A DNA stretch of 64,000 nt from Cycas panzhihuaensis (lineage: Eukaryota > Cycadophyta). The stretch spans positions 34,417,741-34,481,740 of the forward strand of contig CM041465.1 of the NCBI GenBank assembly GCA_023213395.1, written 5' to 3'. Shown piece by piece: positions 1-12,649 of this stretch. Made by a program: the position numbers and the translations under genes. The notes under the pieces are model-generated. The model was not told the origin of the DNA, did no database searches, and worked only from the letters and a program-made list of their open reading frames with translations. Numbering within the stretch: the first letter of the stretch is position 1; each line of letters starts with the position of its first letter.

Positions 1-1689
1 ATGCAACAAGAATATAGAAAGTACTATGATTATGATTAAACTATGGATCACCTTTTATAAATAAGTAAGTAATTAATATACAAGATTGTAGGCCAATGTG
101 GAAGCTAATATCATTAGATATACACAACTTGAAACTCAAATGTAAGATGTGTAATCAACCCAATAACCTCTAACTTGTGTCCAACATGTAGTTTAGGTTG
201 TTGAAGGGATGCTTAGGCTTCTAGTAGAAATAAGTTGGCCTTCACTTGCAATACATGTAATTATGCTTGGTGATGAAATCTATGTCACAACAGAGCCTAG
301 GCACTCCCAATCCTCACCTAGTTCACTTATATACCTCCTCCTAAGAGTGGTACGTGCATACCCATGGCTATGATGGATATTGGATTAAGTATATTTTAAT
401 CTTATATTAAAGTTTCAGCTTTCCTGGTTGGTTATTAGGATGATCCTTAATTGAGGCACTATGGTATAACTAACCAAACCTCACTAATATTTTGGTTTAG
501 TCTAGTCTCAACTTGAAATCCACACCTCCTTTATGGCATGGTATTCTACCAACCAAGGTATATCAACCTTGGTGAGTATGTGAATAGGTATAATTTATAT
601 CAAACATACATATAACTGAAAATAGAGTGCTTGCTTGGAGTACTTTTGGAGTGCTTACTTAGAGTATCTTTAGAGTGCTTTCTTCAAGTGACTTTAGAAT
701 GCTAAAATGTAATGATGATAAATGAGTGAGGACACTAGATATTGCTCTAATCTAGGTGTTTTTTTTTTTTCTCTTCTATAATAGGCTTTTAAGCCTTATA
801 AAAAGAAGGGAGAGAATTTCTTCACTTTTCTTTAAAACAAAAATGTAGTTTTCACTAAAATAGTAATAACTTTCTCCTACGATAATGAGATTGAGTGATA
901 ATTTTTTTGATACAAACTAGACTCAGAGTTGCATCTTTAGGAAGTAGAATTAGGTCCAAATGAGTTCTGGAAAATATTTAGTAGTCTTATAAAGTTAGTA
1001 GAATATATTTTTCCAAAATTCTTACTAAAAATAACCACTGTTCACTAAAATAGTAATGACTTTCTCATAATGTAATGAAATTGGATGCTAATTTTTGCAC
1101 TAGAAACTAGACTTAGAGCCTTATCTTTAGCAATTATAATTGGCTCAATTGGAGGTCTATAGAAGTTTTTACAGACCTATGAAGTTCAATAAGCAGATTT
1201 TATTTCTGCCAAAAATTTGGCTTGCAAACATCTCATCAACACATGATACCATATGAAATTTCCATTATTTTTTTATCACCAAGATCCCAATATGGGTAAG
1301 GTGAGAGCATACAATGATGAATATTTTAAATGGCTCTAAATTCTTTAAAAAAATGGGTAGAACCTCCCCTTACAATTATTCTTCTAAAAGCTAGAAAATT
1401 TTTGGTACCATTTCCACTTGTTAAATGGACAAAAAGAGGGGAAAGAAAAGAAGAATGAGATAGCATAAATGGCTACCAAAGGATTAGAATCCTTGGGCCT
1501 TACAACTCCATATATTATTCTTCCAAACTTGTAAAATAGAAAGGGAAAGCAAATAATATTAAATATACTATGATAAAAACTTGAAAATATTTCTAAATCT
1601 ACTTTCACAATCTCCTTCACCACTTGGATTGTGGGGGAGAAGGAAGTGATGGCTCCATTGCAAGTTCAAGTGAGGAATATAAAGGAAGC
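1..1689 (-). other. Long untranslated leader of the family A Copia
   Basis: This stretch of about 1.7 kb between PBS and gag matches 38464-40223 in reverse complement. It contains no recognisable protein motif, and AT-rich, T-run-containing sequence dominates it. The small open frames are not conserved between the two copies. Confidence 0.65.
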
Positions 1690-1704
1690 AAGCTTTAATA
1701 CCAA
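1690..1704 (-). other. tRNA primer-binding site of the family A copy
   Basis: Read on the minus strand just after the LTR this is tttggtattaaagc. It resembles tggtatcagagc, the initiator-tRNA-Met PBS core of plant Copia elements, with two changes. Confidence 0.6.
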
Positions 1705-1705
1705 A

Positions 1706-2002
1706 TGAAAAGAGTGGATTTATCCTTCATCTCTATGTACTAAACACATAGGTAAATATGGGAGCAAGAGAGAATTGAGAGAAAGAGAGTAGTTCTTACA
1801 AAATGGGGAGATAAGAATCAGCCTCCTCAATTGAGCTTTTACTTTATCTTAAGAGAGGGAGCATTAGATTTAGGTGAAATGAAATTACATATAATTAACA
1901 TGAAAGTGCATTTCACTTAAGTGATCTAATTTAAAGTTTACTTAAGATCCTTTTTAGAAACAATCAACTAATGTAATAACCTCGTGATATTAACCCATTT
2001 TA
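1706..2002 (-). repeat. 5' LTR of the family A Copia copy
   Basis: The plus strand begins tgaaaagagtgg and ends near gtgatattaaccc. This is the reverse complement of the LTRs at 38152-38449 and 45451-45748 and has about the same length (297 bp). The outer end at about 2002 is decayed, so that edge is good to a few bases. Confidence 0.8.
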
Positions 2003-3175
2003 AGAAGAGGTTTTCTTGAAGCAACCCTTAGGCTATGTTGTTCTAAGATAAGAACACTTAATTTAAAGACTCAAGAAAGGCTTTTATGAACTCAAGTAGG
2101 AACCATGTGCCTAGTATATAAAGATAGATGCCTTTCTCACATAGTATAGATTCAATCGTTTACCCTTTGACCTTGATCTCTACATTTAGATTAGAGATAA
2201 TTTGATCACTATCATTGTTCTTTATGTGGATAATCTTGCTATCACTGGTAATAATATAGATGGAATCTCTTGGCTTTAATTAGAATTAAAGAGCAACTTT
2301 AAGATGACTGATCTTGGGTTGTTCTACTACTTCCTTGGTAAAGTTTGGTAAGAACTAGGCCACATCCTCTTGACTCAAACTAAGTATGCCAATGAGCTCT
2401 TAGAAAAATTCAAGATGATAGATTACAAACCTATACTAATTCCCATGGAGACAGGAAACAAGTTAAACTTGGATAAACAAGGAAAGCCTTTTGATCCCAC
2501 TTTGTACTGGTAGTTAGTTAGGAGCCTTATTTATCTCACTCACACTTGTCTGGACATCTCATATATAATAGGGATCTACTCCAGGTATATGTTATAACCT
2601 AAAGCATCTCATTAGAAAGCAGCCACTAAGATCCTGAAATACATCTATAGCACTTATCAATTTGGCCTTGAGTATAATAAGACTGACTCACCTATTCTAA
2701 AAAGACATATATATGTTAATTGGCCTGGTTGCTAGGATACTCACCATTTAACTTTAGGCTATTATTTTAATATTAATTCACCTGTAATCTCATGAAGTAG
2801 TAAGAAGTAGCCTAATATTTCCCTTTCCTCCATCGAAGTAAAATATAAAGTAGTTGTCCATGCTATAACCGTGTTAATTTAGCTTAAAAGAATTCCCGTT
2901 GAGCTCAGACTTCAACAATGCATATCTACCATCCTATACTGTGACAATCAAAGCATGTTAAAGATGATGAAGAATCATATATTCCATGTTAGAAACAAGT
3001 ACATCAAGGTCCATCACCACTTCATTTGTGAGCAAGTCTAGAATAGAGAAGTTAATCACATCTACCATCCTATTAAAGACCAAGTTGTCGACATCTTCAC
3101 CAAAGCACTTAGTAAACTAAAGTTTAAATAGTTTAGATATGAACTCATCATCTGAATAAATGAAGTTTCTATTTA
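2003..3175 (+). pseudogene. Copia RT-RNase H remnant
   Basis: Joining short frames gives the usual Copia order: the EEV-LKQP RT motif, then LYVDN (the YVDD catalytic box with the second Asp changed to Asn), then FKMTDLG, YYFLG, SLIYLTHT and DISY. The RNase H part follows, with SLSSIE near the family's LSSTEAEY motif, YCDNQS, and IFTKAL near the C-terminus (about 3090). At least fifteen stops and several frameshifts interrupt it, many of them TAG. It cannot encode a functional protein. The Copia assignment is secure; the lineage within Copia is not. Confidence 0.85.
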
Positions 3176-3182
3176 GGGAGGG

Positions 3183-3525
3183 TGTTAAAACTATATAATA
3201 CCTCTTCCATTTCTTTATATCTTTGTTTATATTATGCATTAATGGACTCTTGATGTAATTAAATCATATTTAATAGTAAGGCTAGGTCCACATCTTATTC
3301 CATTAAGTCAGCCTATTAAATTGTATATTAATGTTGGTAGATGGCTATAAACAATGCTCTACACCTTTGTACATCATATTGATTTGATTTTATGTGGAAG
3401 CTCTACCCAAAAGAGAGTCTACAGTGTGATAAATTCACCCAAAACTTTGTTAGTATATTTCTTGAGTTTATTTACATATTTTCTTGAATATTTCAATTGT
3501 GTTGCTTAATATACTTTGATCAATG
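3183..3525 (+). repeat. Putative 3' LTR of the truncated Copia
   Basis: It begins tgttaaaact immediately after the purine run tttagggaggg (about 3170-3182), which is the normal PPT-LTR junction. The end near 3525 is a guess from a CA dinucleotide. Confidence 0.5.
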
Positions 3526-3859
3526 CACATGTATCTAGATCTTAATATTTTTATCAAAAACTATAATAAAACTATGATTGTAAATGCAAATTTATAAGAA
3601 TACTCAGAGATCACAAAGCCTGTTTACAAATTTAAGTTTAAATTATTAAAATACATCTAAAATATGATTATTATAATTTAAATTTTTTAAATAGAGGTCA
3701 AACAAAAACATTATATTAATTAACACCTTTTGGGCATTAAAGACCCCCTCACCATATGACTATAGGCTAAAATTTTATGTATGGACTTCAAAATATGTGC
3801 AATATAGTTTAATTTCACTAATATAATATTAAAAACATTAGATAAACAGTGGCATATTT
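3526..3859. other. AT-rich stretch with nothing recognised
   Basis: No open frame above background, no LTR-like ends and no repeat that I can match elsewhere in the window. It could hold the rest of the LTR at 3183, or a relic of whatever Copia B inserted into. Confidence 0.4.
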
Positions 3860-3864
3860 TTTAG
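3860..3864. repeat. Left target-site duplication of Copia B
   Basis: tttag here against tttgg at 11370-11374. Four of five bases match, with one transition. Confidence 0.55.
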
Positions 3865-4369
3865 TATTAGAATAATGTTACCTTTTTATTAAAGTTATTT
3901 TTTAATAAAGTTATCTTTATAAAGGTTATTTTATAAATGTTACTTTACATTACCTAATTATATAGTTCATTGAAATGGACAACTTCCTATTTTAATGAAC
4001 CTTCATCTTCTTTAAATATCTCATCCTAGATTCTAAGAGGTTGGTCAGGTTGGTAAAAGTCTGTTTAGTAAGGTGGAGGTTATATGTAGGTTAGGTTGGC
4101 ACTCTAAATAGGGAGGATGAAATCCTCATAAAATCTTTACTGTAATATATTTCTGTATAATAATATTTATCTATTTTAGGAGGTAGTTCATTTATCCCCA
4201 CTAGGGGGGATTTTCCACTTGTCAATATTGTGTTCCTATGTTGACTTCAAATTCAAATATGTGATATTATTTTGATGACATTTATATGAGAATTTCCTAA
4301 CATTAAGAAAACATATATTCTATTTTAATAGTAGTCATATGTATGAATATTTTAACCCTATCTCTAACA
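3865..4369 (+). repeat. 5' LTR of Copia B
   Basis: It runs from tattagaataatg (an original TG now TA) to ctctaaca and matches 10882-11369 throughout. It carries an extra short duplication of aaagttattttt near 3893-3912 that the 3' LTR lacks. Confidence 0.88.
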
Positions 4370-4381
4370 TGGTATTAAAGC
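4370..4381 (+). other. Primer-binding site of Copia B
   Basis: tggtattaaagc abuts the LTR end. It is close to tggtatcagagc, the initiator-tRNA-Met complement used by most plant Copia elements. Confidence 0.75.
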
Positions 4382-6498
4382 AAGGAATATAATCAAGCAG
4401 ATATCATAGGTTCTATTCTTTCAAATAAAAATTTGAACTAGTTAATAGGTTTTTCTTTATACTCTATATCATATAAATTTTTACACAAAAAACATATATT
4501 AATTTCAATTTTTTTAAAACAAAAATAATAATAAGAATATATATTCTAAAATTAAAAAAAAAAAAACTTAAAATTTATTTTTATTATTTAAACAAAATCA
4601 GATACATAATAGGGTCTATATAAGACCAAATCATATACAAAAATGGGCAGGATTTATAAAATCTCTCAAGTTTCCCATCTATAGAAGAAAGCTAAATCCC
4701 TACTTGCCTAAGTTTTATTCAACCTTGACTTACATATAGAATTTATTTAGCCTATCAATTTTTTTTTTAACTAAATGAAAACCTTACAATAGCCATAAAC
4801 TTCTACTCTAATTACATAGATGAATATTTGAGGTTACTGAGATATAGCCACCTCATGAAGCACCAAAATAATCTCATTTTTTTCTTTATTACAAGTTGTC
4901 CTCTCAATTGATAATAAGAGAAGGGAATTGTGCCTCTTTTCTTAAAACCCTCACAGCTACCATTGCCTTATAGCAGATGAAGGTGCTAGAGCAAACCATG
5001 TCATAGCCATAGAAATAAAAACAAAAAGTATATATAGTCTCCATAGCCTAAAGCTACCAAATAGTCTAACAAGACCTACAATTTTTTTTTTCTAGCTTCA
5101 AAACTTCATAACCCTCTAGTAAACACCATCAACAAATACGAAGGATACTTCCTTTTAGCCATGCCCATTGGAGAAGATTTGTTCGTTGCTAATGGAAATG
5201 CTTTACTCACTGCCAACAGAGGTTGGTTACCTTCCCTAATACACTACAGAAGAAGCCCTTCTCACAGATCTAATATACATCCTTACAAAGGAAGTTGCCC
5301 TTTGTGCAATTTTTACTCAGCCAATAATTCATAGTCTAGGCAAGTTCTTGAAGTTTTAAGTCACGAAGAGAGGTCATGATGTAAGGAAGATGGTAGACAA
5401 GTATCAAGTGACTCCCCTATAGATGGATGATGGTTGAATTATATAAGAACATCATGAATCATCCCAACAAAAATCCCATTACAGATGGGAGGATATCTGT
5501 CGTTGCTCCACCTCCTGTAAAAATGTTTGAAACCTTAATGATTAGGGTAACTCTATCTCTCATTTGGGTAGACACCAAAAATACTTCATTCACATAAAAT
5601 CTTTTTGCGCTTGTAAAAATAATCAAATCTAATTCAATTTTATTTTGGATCTATTTCTTTTTCTTTTTTTATTTTTGTAAAGTTTTAGATTAATTAAATT
5701 AAATTAAAATTTAAGGTCAAGTCCACTAGCCCCCTACCTGCTATCCCCTTAATCGCGTTAGTATCCCATATGACCTTAGTCCAAACTTAACAGGGGCTTA
5801 ACCCCTATTTCAAATTTTTTTATTTTTTATTTTTTATTTCTATTTCTTTTTTTCCTTTTTTAAAAGGGGGTACCTATGCTTTTTTTACTATAACTTTAAC
5901 ATACAACATCTAAATTCAAATTTAGAAGAAGCATCAGATTCCTAATTTAGATACATACACTTTAACTAGTTACTTGAGCCAATTGGACATGATTTTGACT
6001 TGCCAAATCTTATCCAAAGTCAAGTCTATTATCATGACCAGGTAAGTTAAGGTACATGATTTCTTTTACAAAATTTCTTTATAATATTTTAAATTTAATG
6101 GTTAAATTTAATAAATACCAAATTATTTATCAAATATATTACTTAACTATATAATTTTTCATACAATTTTCTTAAGTATTTATATAGTTTATTAATACTT
6201 AATTAAAATTACTATTTTATCAGCTATTGATATGAATCATGAAAGTACTCACTTATTTGATTCAAATTTCTCAATGTTTAATTAAATTTCACAATCATTG
6301 ATTAGTGACAATCAATGATTAAATAATAATAGGTTTATTTTTTATCTATTACTTGAAAACTTTCTTCTTGTTTAGTGGCAATCTATGTTTAAAAGTTAAT
6401 GGATTTATTATTTACAAAATTCAATAATACCCTAACCTTCTTGCTTCAACATTCACTTGTAATAAGTCAATAATTAATTTTATTTAATACAAAAGAAT
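4382..6498 (+). other. Long leader of Copia B
   Basis: About 2.1 kb lies between the PBS and the first gag-like frame. It is AT-rich, with poly-T/A runs near 4500-4580, 5640-5700 and 5810-5880, and I recognise no domain. An old insertion inside it cannot be excluded. Confidence 0.5.
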
Positions 6499-9400
6499 GT
6501 GATTACCTCTTTTTACATACTTATTTTCATTATTTCCTTGTCATTTTCTTTTTTTTTTCCATCAAGAGGATCTTATATCAAAGGTTTCCTATCCATAATG
6601 GCACTCATGCTAGGGACAACCTCATGTCCTTCAATTCCAATACAAACCTACTCAAACTATGCCAACTGTAAACTTAAAATATCCCAAGTACTTAAACAAC
6701 AAATGATCTGCTGATATGTAATAGGAGAGTTCATGAAAATTGATGACACAAAGCTAAAAGCCTATATGGTCTATTTGATGAGCTGTAATGGAGCCTTAGG
6801 CACTATTCTAAACTCCCTCTCACCAGACATCAGTAGCCAATTCTTTGAAATAGATGAACTTGACTAAGTCTAGCAAACCCTCAAGGAAAAATATGATAAG
6901 GTTGATGAATGCAATTAGCCCTCCTAGAACAATAGTTGTATGACCTAAACTTCAATAATTTCTCTAAAGTTGAGCATTTCTTAGCAAAAATTTAACTCAT
7001 TAACAAGGAATTAGGTAACTACATAAAATCTTCAACTAAAGTAGGTAATAAAACTGAAATTACCATCTATGCTAAAGATAAAAAAACACATGTATATCTA
7101 GCTATTAATAAGTTACATAAATATTTTAACCTTTTTAAAGTTGTTAAATAGTATGCTAATTTCTTGGAAATCACCTTTAATCAATTAACAAATTAGCTAA
7201 TTGATTATCATAATATATTAATTCAAACTATAAAACTACAAGATCCTTCACAGGCTCTATTTTCTAAGTCAAAACCTATAAATAAGATAAAACAAAATAA
7301 CTCTCAAAGTAATCACAATAATAACCCTAAGTTTCACAAATCTTATAAAGGTTCTTCCTCTACTTTTATAAATAATTACAATTAAAACATCAAATATTCT
7401 AGATCACTGAAGAACCAAAATAACACTAAATAGTCATTCTAAAAATAAAATACTATCACTTCTAACTCTAATCAGATCATTAGTTGTACCTATTACCATA
7501 AAAAGAGGTACACTATTGATGTATATAGGAGTAGAATTACTTTAGAAGATTGGAAAGATTCCAAGGGGATCTAGTCTCGGTATCATAAACCTAATCACTC
7601 TTTAACTGCCATAACTTCAGCTTTTTCAACTCCATTCACTCAACTGCCTTTGTGGATTCTTAATTCTGGCGCTTCCCATAATATGATAGGACACTAAGAA
7701 TACTTGACTTCTTACTAGTCTGATCCTAACTTTGAAGAAGAAATCTCTTTTAGGAGTGGATCTCAACTAAAAGTCAAAGGAACAGGCAATATTTCTTTGA
7801 AAGATGGTTCAATCAAGGGTGTATTTTATATTCCTAGTTTATTACCAAATCTCTTTTTAGTTTATCGAATCTTCCAAAGAGACCTTGCCGTCAAATTTTG
7901 GAAAGATAAGCTTATCATCAATCAACCATTGAATAAATTCAAATCAATTGCTTTAGGGCCTACTAATCACCAAATAGGTTTTTACAACTTAACAAACCTT
8001 CAACATTCTAAAACTAAAACTTCCAGTGCCTTTATAGTAAAATCTAACCCTATAAGTAAGCTATGACATGCTTTGTTTAGCTATACAAGTTATGACAAAC
8101 TCCAATACTTTAATAAGCATGATATGGTTCATGGCTTACTCCCCTTACTATTTATGGTGTTTGTGAAGCTATGTGTTATAGGAAAATAACACATAGATCC
8201 CTTTCCGCTTCATATTTCTTTTTGAGTAAAAGCTCAACTTAAACTTGTTCACTCTGATATATGCAATCCATTCCAAGTACCCTCATACTCTAGAATTAGG
8301 TATTTTTTCACCTTCATCGATGATTTCTCTAGAAAATGTTGGGTGTACATGCTAAAAACAAAGAGTCAAGTATTTGACATCTTTGTTAAATTTAAAACTT
8401 TAGTTGAAAATCAAACCAACTCTAAAATTAAAATCTTTAGATCTGATAATGATAAGGAGTACCTAAGGAACAAGTTTATTTCCTACAGTAAGAAGTACAA
8501 AATATAATTTCAACATTTTGTAGCCTATACCCCTCAATAAAATGGTGTTGCTGAATGCAAAAAACATACCCTTATTGAAATGACTAGATGCATATTACAC
8601 ATAAAAGGTCTTAACATAAAGTTATGGGCAAAATCAATTACTTGGTTCAACTACCTCTTAAACTGCTTACTAAGTAAATCTTTATAGACTATTACACCAA
8701 AACATAAATGTTCTAGTCATAAATCTTCTATTAAATATCTAAGAATCTTTGGAAGCATTACTTGGGGGCATGTTCCTAAAGAAAAATAACAAAAACTTGA
8801 TCAAAAAAGTTTTAAATATATCTTTATTGGTTATAGTGAAGTAAGCAAAGCTTACTAACTTCTAAACCCAATCACACATAAGATTTTAATCTTGCATGAT
8901 GTTGTATTCGATGAAGAAGGTTCTTTATCAAACACTTCTTATGTTGAATTACTAGTTGAAAACTTGTTAACTAATACTTACTTATTTGACCCCTCTAAAA
9001 AATAAGTTGATCATAAAATAATTAAGTCTTTATCCACTCAATTCCAAAATTAGACCTTAACTGATATAACTACCTCAATCCAATCCACATCTAATTAGCC
9101 TACTTCTCTTAAACAAACTACTAACAACACCAAACAACCTATTTAGGCTTAGAAAACTCTCTCTAATGCTAGTTCTGATGTTGGTAATCCCTTAAATACT
9201 AGAAGAACTTATTCCTAGAAGCTTCAAGCAAATTTTGCCCTAATGGCTAATGTCATGGCCAAAGATGATCCCAAAACCTTTGAACAAGCAAGTATTAATC
9301 CAATATGGTAATAAGCAATGCAAGATGAAATTGATACTCTAAAAAAGAATTCAACTTAAGATTTAGTTCCTTTAACTCCTGGTAAGAACTTGGTAGACTG

Positions 9401-10760
9401 TAAATGAGTTTATTGAACTAAGTACAATTCAAAAGAAATAGTTAAAAAACACAAAGCTTGTTTAGTAGCTAAAGGTTTTTCACAAGTTGATGGTATTGAA
9501 TATACCAAAACTTTTACCCTTGTTTCCAAGATGAACACTATTAAAACCATCATAATTTTAGTAGAAAATTTTAGTTAGTAGATTCATAAAATAGATGTGA
9601 AAAGTATCTTTCTAAGTAATGACCTGAAAGAAGAAATCTATATGAAATAACCTCCTAGTTTTGTAAGTAATCCTAATCTTGTCTGAAAGTTAAAAAAATC
9701 GCTATATAGCCTCAAATAAGCTCCTTGAGCTTGGTATACTAAATTGATAACTATCTTCTACAAAACAGATACATTAAGTGTATTAGTGATCCCATTCTCT
9801 ATTTCTAAAAATAAGATAATAATATCACCATTTTAATTCTTCATGTAGATGATATTATAATAATTGTTTCTTTACTTTCTCATATTCTCTAGTTAAAATT
9901 CTGATGACTAAGTTTAAAATGATAGAATTAGGTCTATTACACTACTTCCTAGGTTTACAAATTTGTTAATTGAAGTAAAAAATCACTATTTCTTAACATA
10001 AATATATTGTTAAATAGATAAAAAAATTTAATATGGACAATACCAAGCTAACTCTTACACCCTTAAAATCAAGTGTAAAATTTATAATTGATTGATCATC
10101 CCCACCTTGTGACCCTACCTTATATCGCCAATTGATAGGTAGTCTGATTTACTTAACCCATACCCACCTGGGCATATCTTATACTATTACTTTGTGTTCT
10201 AAATATATGTAAAATCCTTATAAATCACACTAGAAAGAAATAAAATAAATCTTATGATATTTTCTAGGTATGATTTATAATGGTTTAACATATAATTTAT
10301 GTATTAATAACTTGAAATTAATAAGATACACATATTCTAACTGGGAATGATATTTTGATTATAGAAAATCTACCATGGGTTATATTTTCTTCCTTGATTC
10401 CTCACCTATCAAATGGTCTAGTAAGAAAATGTAAGCATTGGTTATATCTACAGCTGAAGTTAAATATTAAACACTTATTGAAGCAAGTAAAGAAGTACTT
10501 TGGATTAAATATTTATTAAGTAAACTTGGTTTATTCCTTAACTCTTTTATTAAAATTAATGTTGATAATCAATGTGCAATATCTATTGCTACTACTCTTG
10601 TGGTATATTCTAGGACTAAACACATAGAATTACATTAATATTTTATACATAATCTTGAAAATGATAATGCTATTAATCTATTTTACTATCGTACAGATTT
10701 GCATCTTGTAGATATTTTTATATAGCCATTAACAAAAGCAAAGTTTATTAAACTTTGAGA
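6499..10760 (+). pseudogene. Copia B gag-pol pseudogene
   Basis: Domains appear in Copia order. Gag covers about 6560-7480, with a degenerate CCHC knuckle near 7490 (second Cys now Tyr). Protease is at about 7650-7690 (LNSGAS, where DSGAS is usual). The integrase core covers about 8050-8760, with FIDDF (first Asp), RSDND (second Asp) and a PQ-NGVAE stretch (Glu, with a TAG before NGV). RT covers about 9380-10000, with LAKGFSQVDG, a reading of KKSLYSLK and a DDI box near 9850. RNase H is at about 10370-10740. More than thirty stops occur, many TAG at expected Gln or Trp positions. The longest open pieces are only 70-90 codons. Confidence 0.88.
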
Positions 10761-10881
10761 ATTGTTAAAGATTGAAGAAGTCTGCATCAAAGAGGGATCA
10801 TTATGCTGAAGTTTTCTTCTTCTTCTTATTCCTTCTATCTTCTATATCATCCATTATATAAAAGATAACATTAAAAAGGGA

Positions 10882-11369
10882 TGTTAGAATAATATTACCT
10901 TTTTATTAAAGTTATCTTTATAAAGGTTATTTTATAAATGTTACTTTACATTATCTAATTGTATAGTTCATTGAAATGGATAACTATCCATTTGAATGAA
11001 CCTTCATCTTCCTTAAATATCTCCTCCTAGATTCTAGGAGGTTGTTTAGGTTAGTTAAAATCTATCTAGTGAGGTAGAGACTATATGTAGGTTAGGCTAG
11101 CATTCCAAAGAGGGAGGATAAGATCCTCAAAAAATCTTTACTGTAATGTATTTCTTTATAATAATATTTATCTATTTTAAGAGGTGGTTATTTTATCCCC
11201 ACTAGGGGGTTTTTCCACCTATCAATATTGTGTTCTTGTATTGATTTCATTTGTAGATCTGTGATATTATTTTGATGACATTTATATAAGAATTTCTTAA
11301 CATTACAAAAGCATATATTCTATTTTAATATTATTCTTGTATATGAATATTTTAATCCTCTTCCTAACA
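10882..11369 (+). repeat. 3' LTR of Copia B
   Basis: It runs from tgttagaataatatt to ttcctaaca. The purine-rich run ttaaaaaggga just upstream fits a PPT. It aligns with the 5' LTR at 3865-4369. Confidence 0.9.
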
Positions 11370-11374
11370 TTTGG
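11370..11374. repeat. Right target-site duplication of Copia B
   Basis: tttgg, paired with tttag at 3860-3864. Confidence 0.55.
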
Positions 11375-12045
11375 AAATCTATAATTATAAAAAGATTATG
11401 CACAACTGTAGAGGGAAAATCACTTACTAGAGTTAAACTTTGATGAAATTTAGAAAATAAATAGTTAATTCTAGGGGTCTTGGCCATGATATATGCATCT
11501 ATAGCCTCTAACATAAGGAAAAATTACCATAGCTAATAGAAAATCAAGTTTAAATATAGATTATAGACCCTCCAAATTCCTATGCTTCCTAAGGTAAAAT
11601 GAGGGCCAAAACCCTCATTTTTAAATCTAAGATTAGTACAAGATGAATCTCTAATAAGTCTTAAACACCCACAATGTTAAAGACTATAATGACTTTAGAT
11701 TTTGAGTTCCCACCTATTTCAAAATCATACAACCATAAAAAAACATCTCATTTTTCTATTTAAAATACTTAAGCGTTTGCATAAAATTTGTAAAAGCTCA
11801 CAAGAAACCACTGTGCAATAGTAATGATGCCCCAAAGATTTGATTTGTTATAAAGGCCATGAAAAATCCCACAAAATAAATTGTGGGCTATGATACCATA
11901 TCAAAAAAACTAAGAATAAGACTAAATTAAAACTTACAAAAAGAGAGCAAAGAATGAGAGATTATAGAAGAGACAACAATAAAAAAATCTTTATATAAAA
12001 TCACTTGCAATATATGCTTATATCTCCCCAAAATTCTAATGAAAT
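11375..12045 (-). other. AT-rich relic with a PBS-like site, possible LTR/leader debris
   Basis: No coding signal. On the minus strand, 11887-11906 reads gatatggtatcatagccc, close to the tggtatcagagcc PBS. The sequence to its right (about 11905-12045, T-rich with tctcattctttgctctc) could be a short LTR. If so, the stretch leftward to 11375 would be a leader cut by Copia B. Confidence 0.35.
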
Positions 12046-12591
12046 CACCCTCAAAGTTATTGGTTCAAAAAACCATCAATGAGATAATGATTTGCTCTTT
12101 AATTTAAGAACTATGCCAAGGAGTTGAGAAAGTTACATGAGAGTAACTAACCTTATTAATTAACTCACTAACATAAAGTGCACATTATTTTTAACAAAAA
12201 ACATAACCTAAAATTGACTTCTTATCTTTAATATCACTTACCCCATCAACATCTATATGATTAATCAATTTACACTCCTTCATTCGATGAAGTATAATGA
12301 AGTCCATAATTTAATGTTCTTTTGATACATCCAAGGATACTCTTTGTTGCAATGCAATGTTCTTGCTTGGTTTTTTATATGAATCTTCAAGTTAAACTCA
12401 TTGTATATACTATATTTGGTGGAGTAGTTGTTAAATAAATTAGACTTCCTATCAATCAATGATATAAAGTAGGAACAACTAAAATAGAATCTTTATTTTA
12501 CTTAACTTTAACCTAACTTTAATAATAATAACTATTGAATTATAATTATTCATGTTGGACTTTTTAAAAATATTTATAATAAATACTTTGT

Positions 12592-12649
<58 letters not shown>

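Larger units (their letters stand above)
1..2002 (-). mobile_element. Partial Copia retrotransposon, family A (5' LTR and leader)
   Basis: The reverse complement of 1-2002 aligns along its length with 38152-40223, the 5' LTR and leader of Copia A. The window therefore opens inside a second, oppositely oriented copy of that family, and its gag-pol lies left of position 1. Both copies share the LTR, the PBS-like site next to it and the long AT-rich leader, with many point differences. It seems to have inserted into the Copia whose RT resumes at 2003. No coding sequence is expected in this part; the open stretch at 1384-1623 is leader. Confidence 0.85.
2003..3525 (+). mobile_element. Truncated Ty1/Copia element (RT-RNase H end and 3' LTR)
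   Basis: The fragment starts inside RT, at a motif resembling EEVFLKQP, directly against the LTR of the element at 1-2002. It runs through RNase H to a polypurine tract and a TG-starting sequence taken as the 3' LTR. The gag, PR, INT and N-terminal RT parts presumably lie left of the window, across the inserted element. The 3' boundary is not fixed because no second LTR is available. Confidence 0.75.
3865..11369 (+). mobile_element. Complete, decayed Ty1/Copia element (Copia B)
   Basis: A 7.5-kb element bounded by two related LTRs (505 and 488 bp), with a PBS after the left LTR and a purine run before the right one. Gag-PR-INT-RT-RNH are readable in Copia order between them. Almost every domain is hit by stops. 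The LTRs differ at roughly one base in ten by eye, so the insertion is old. A near-perfect 5-bp duplication flanks it. Confidence 0.9.
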
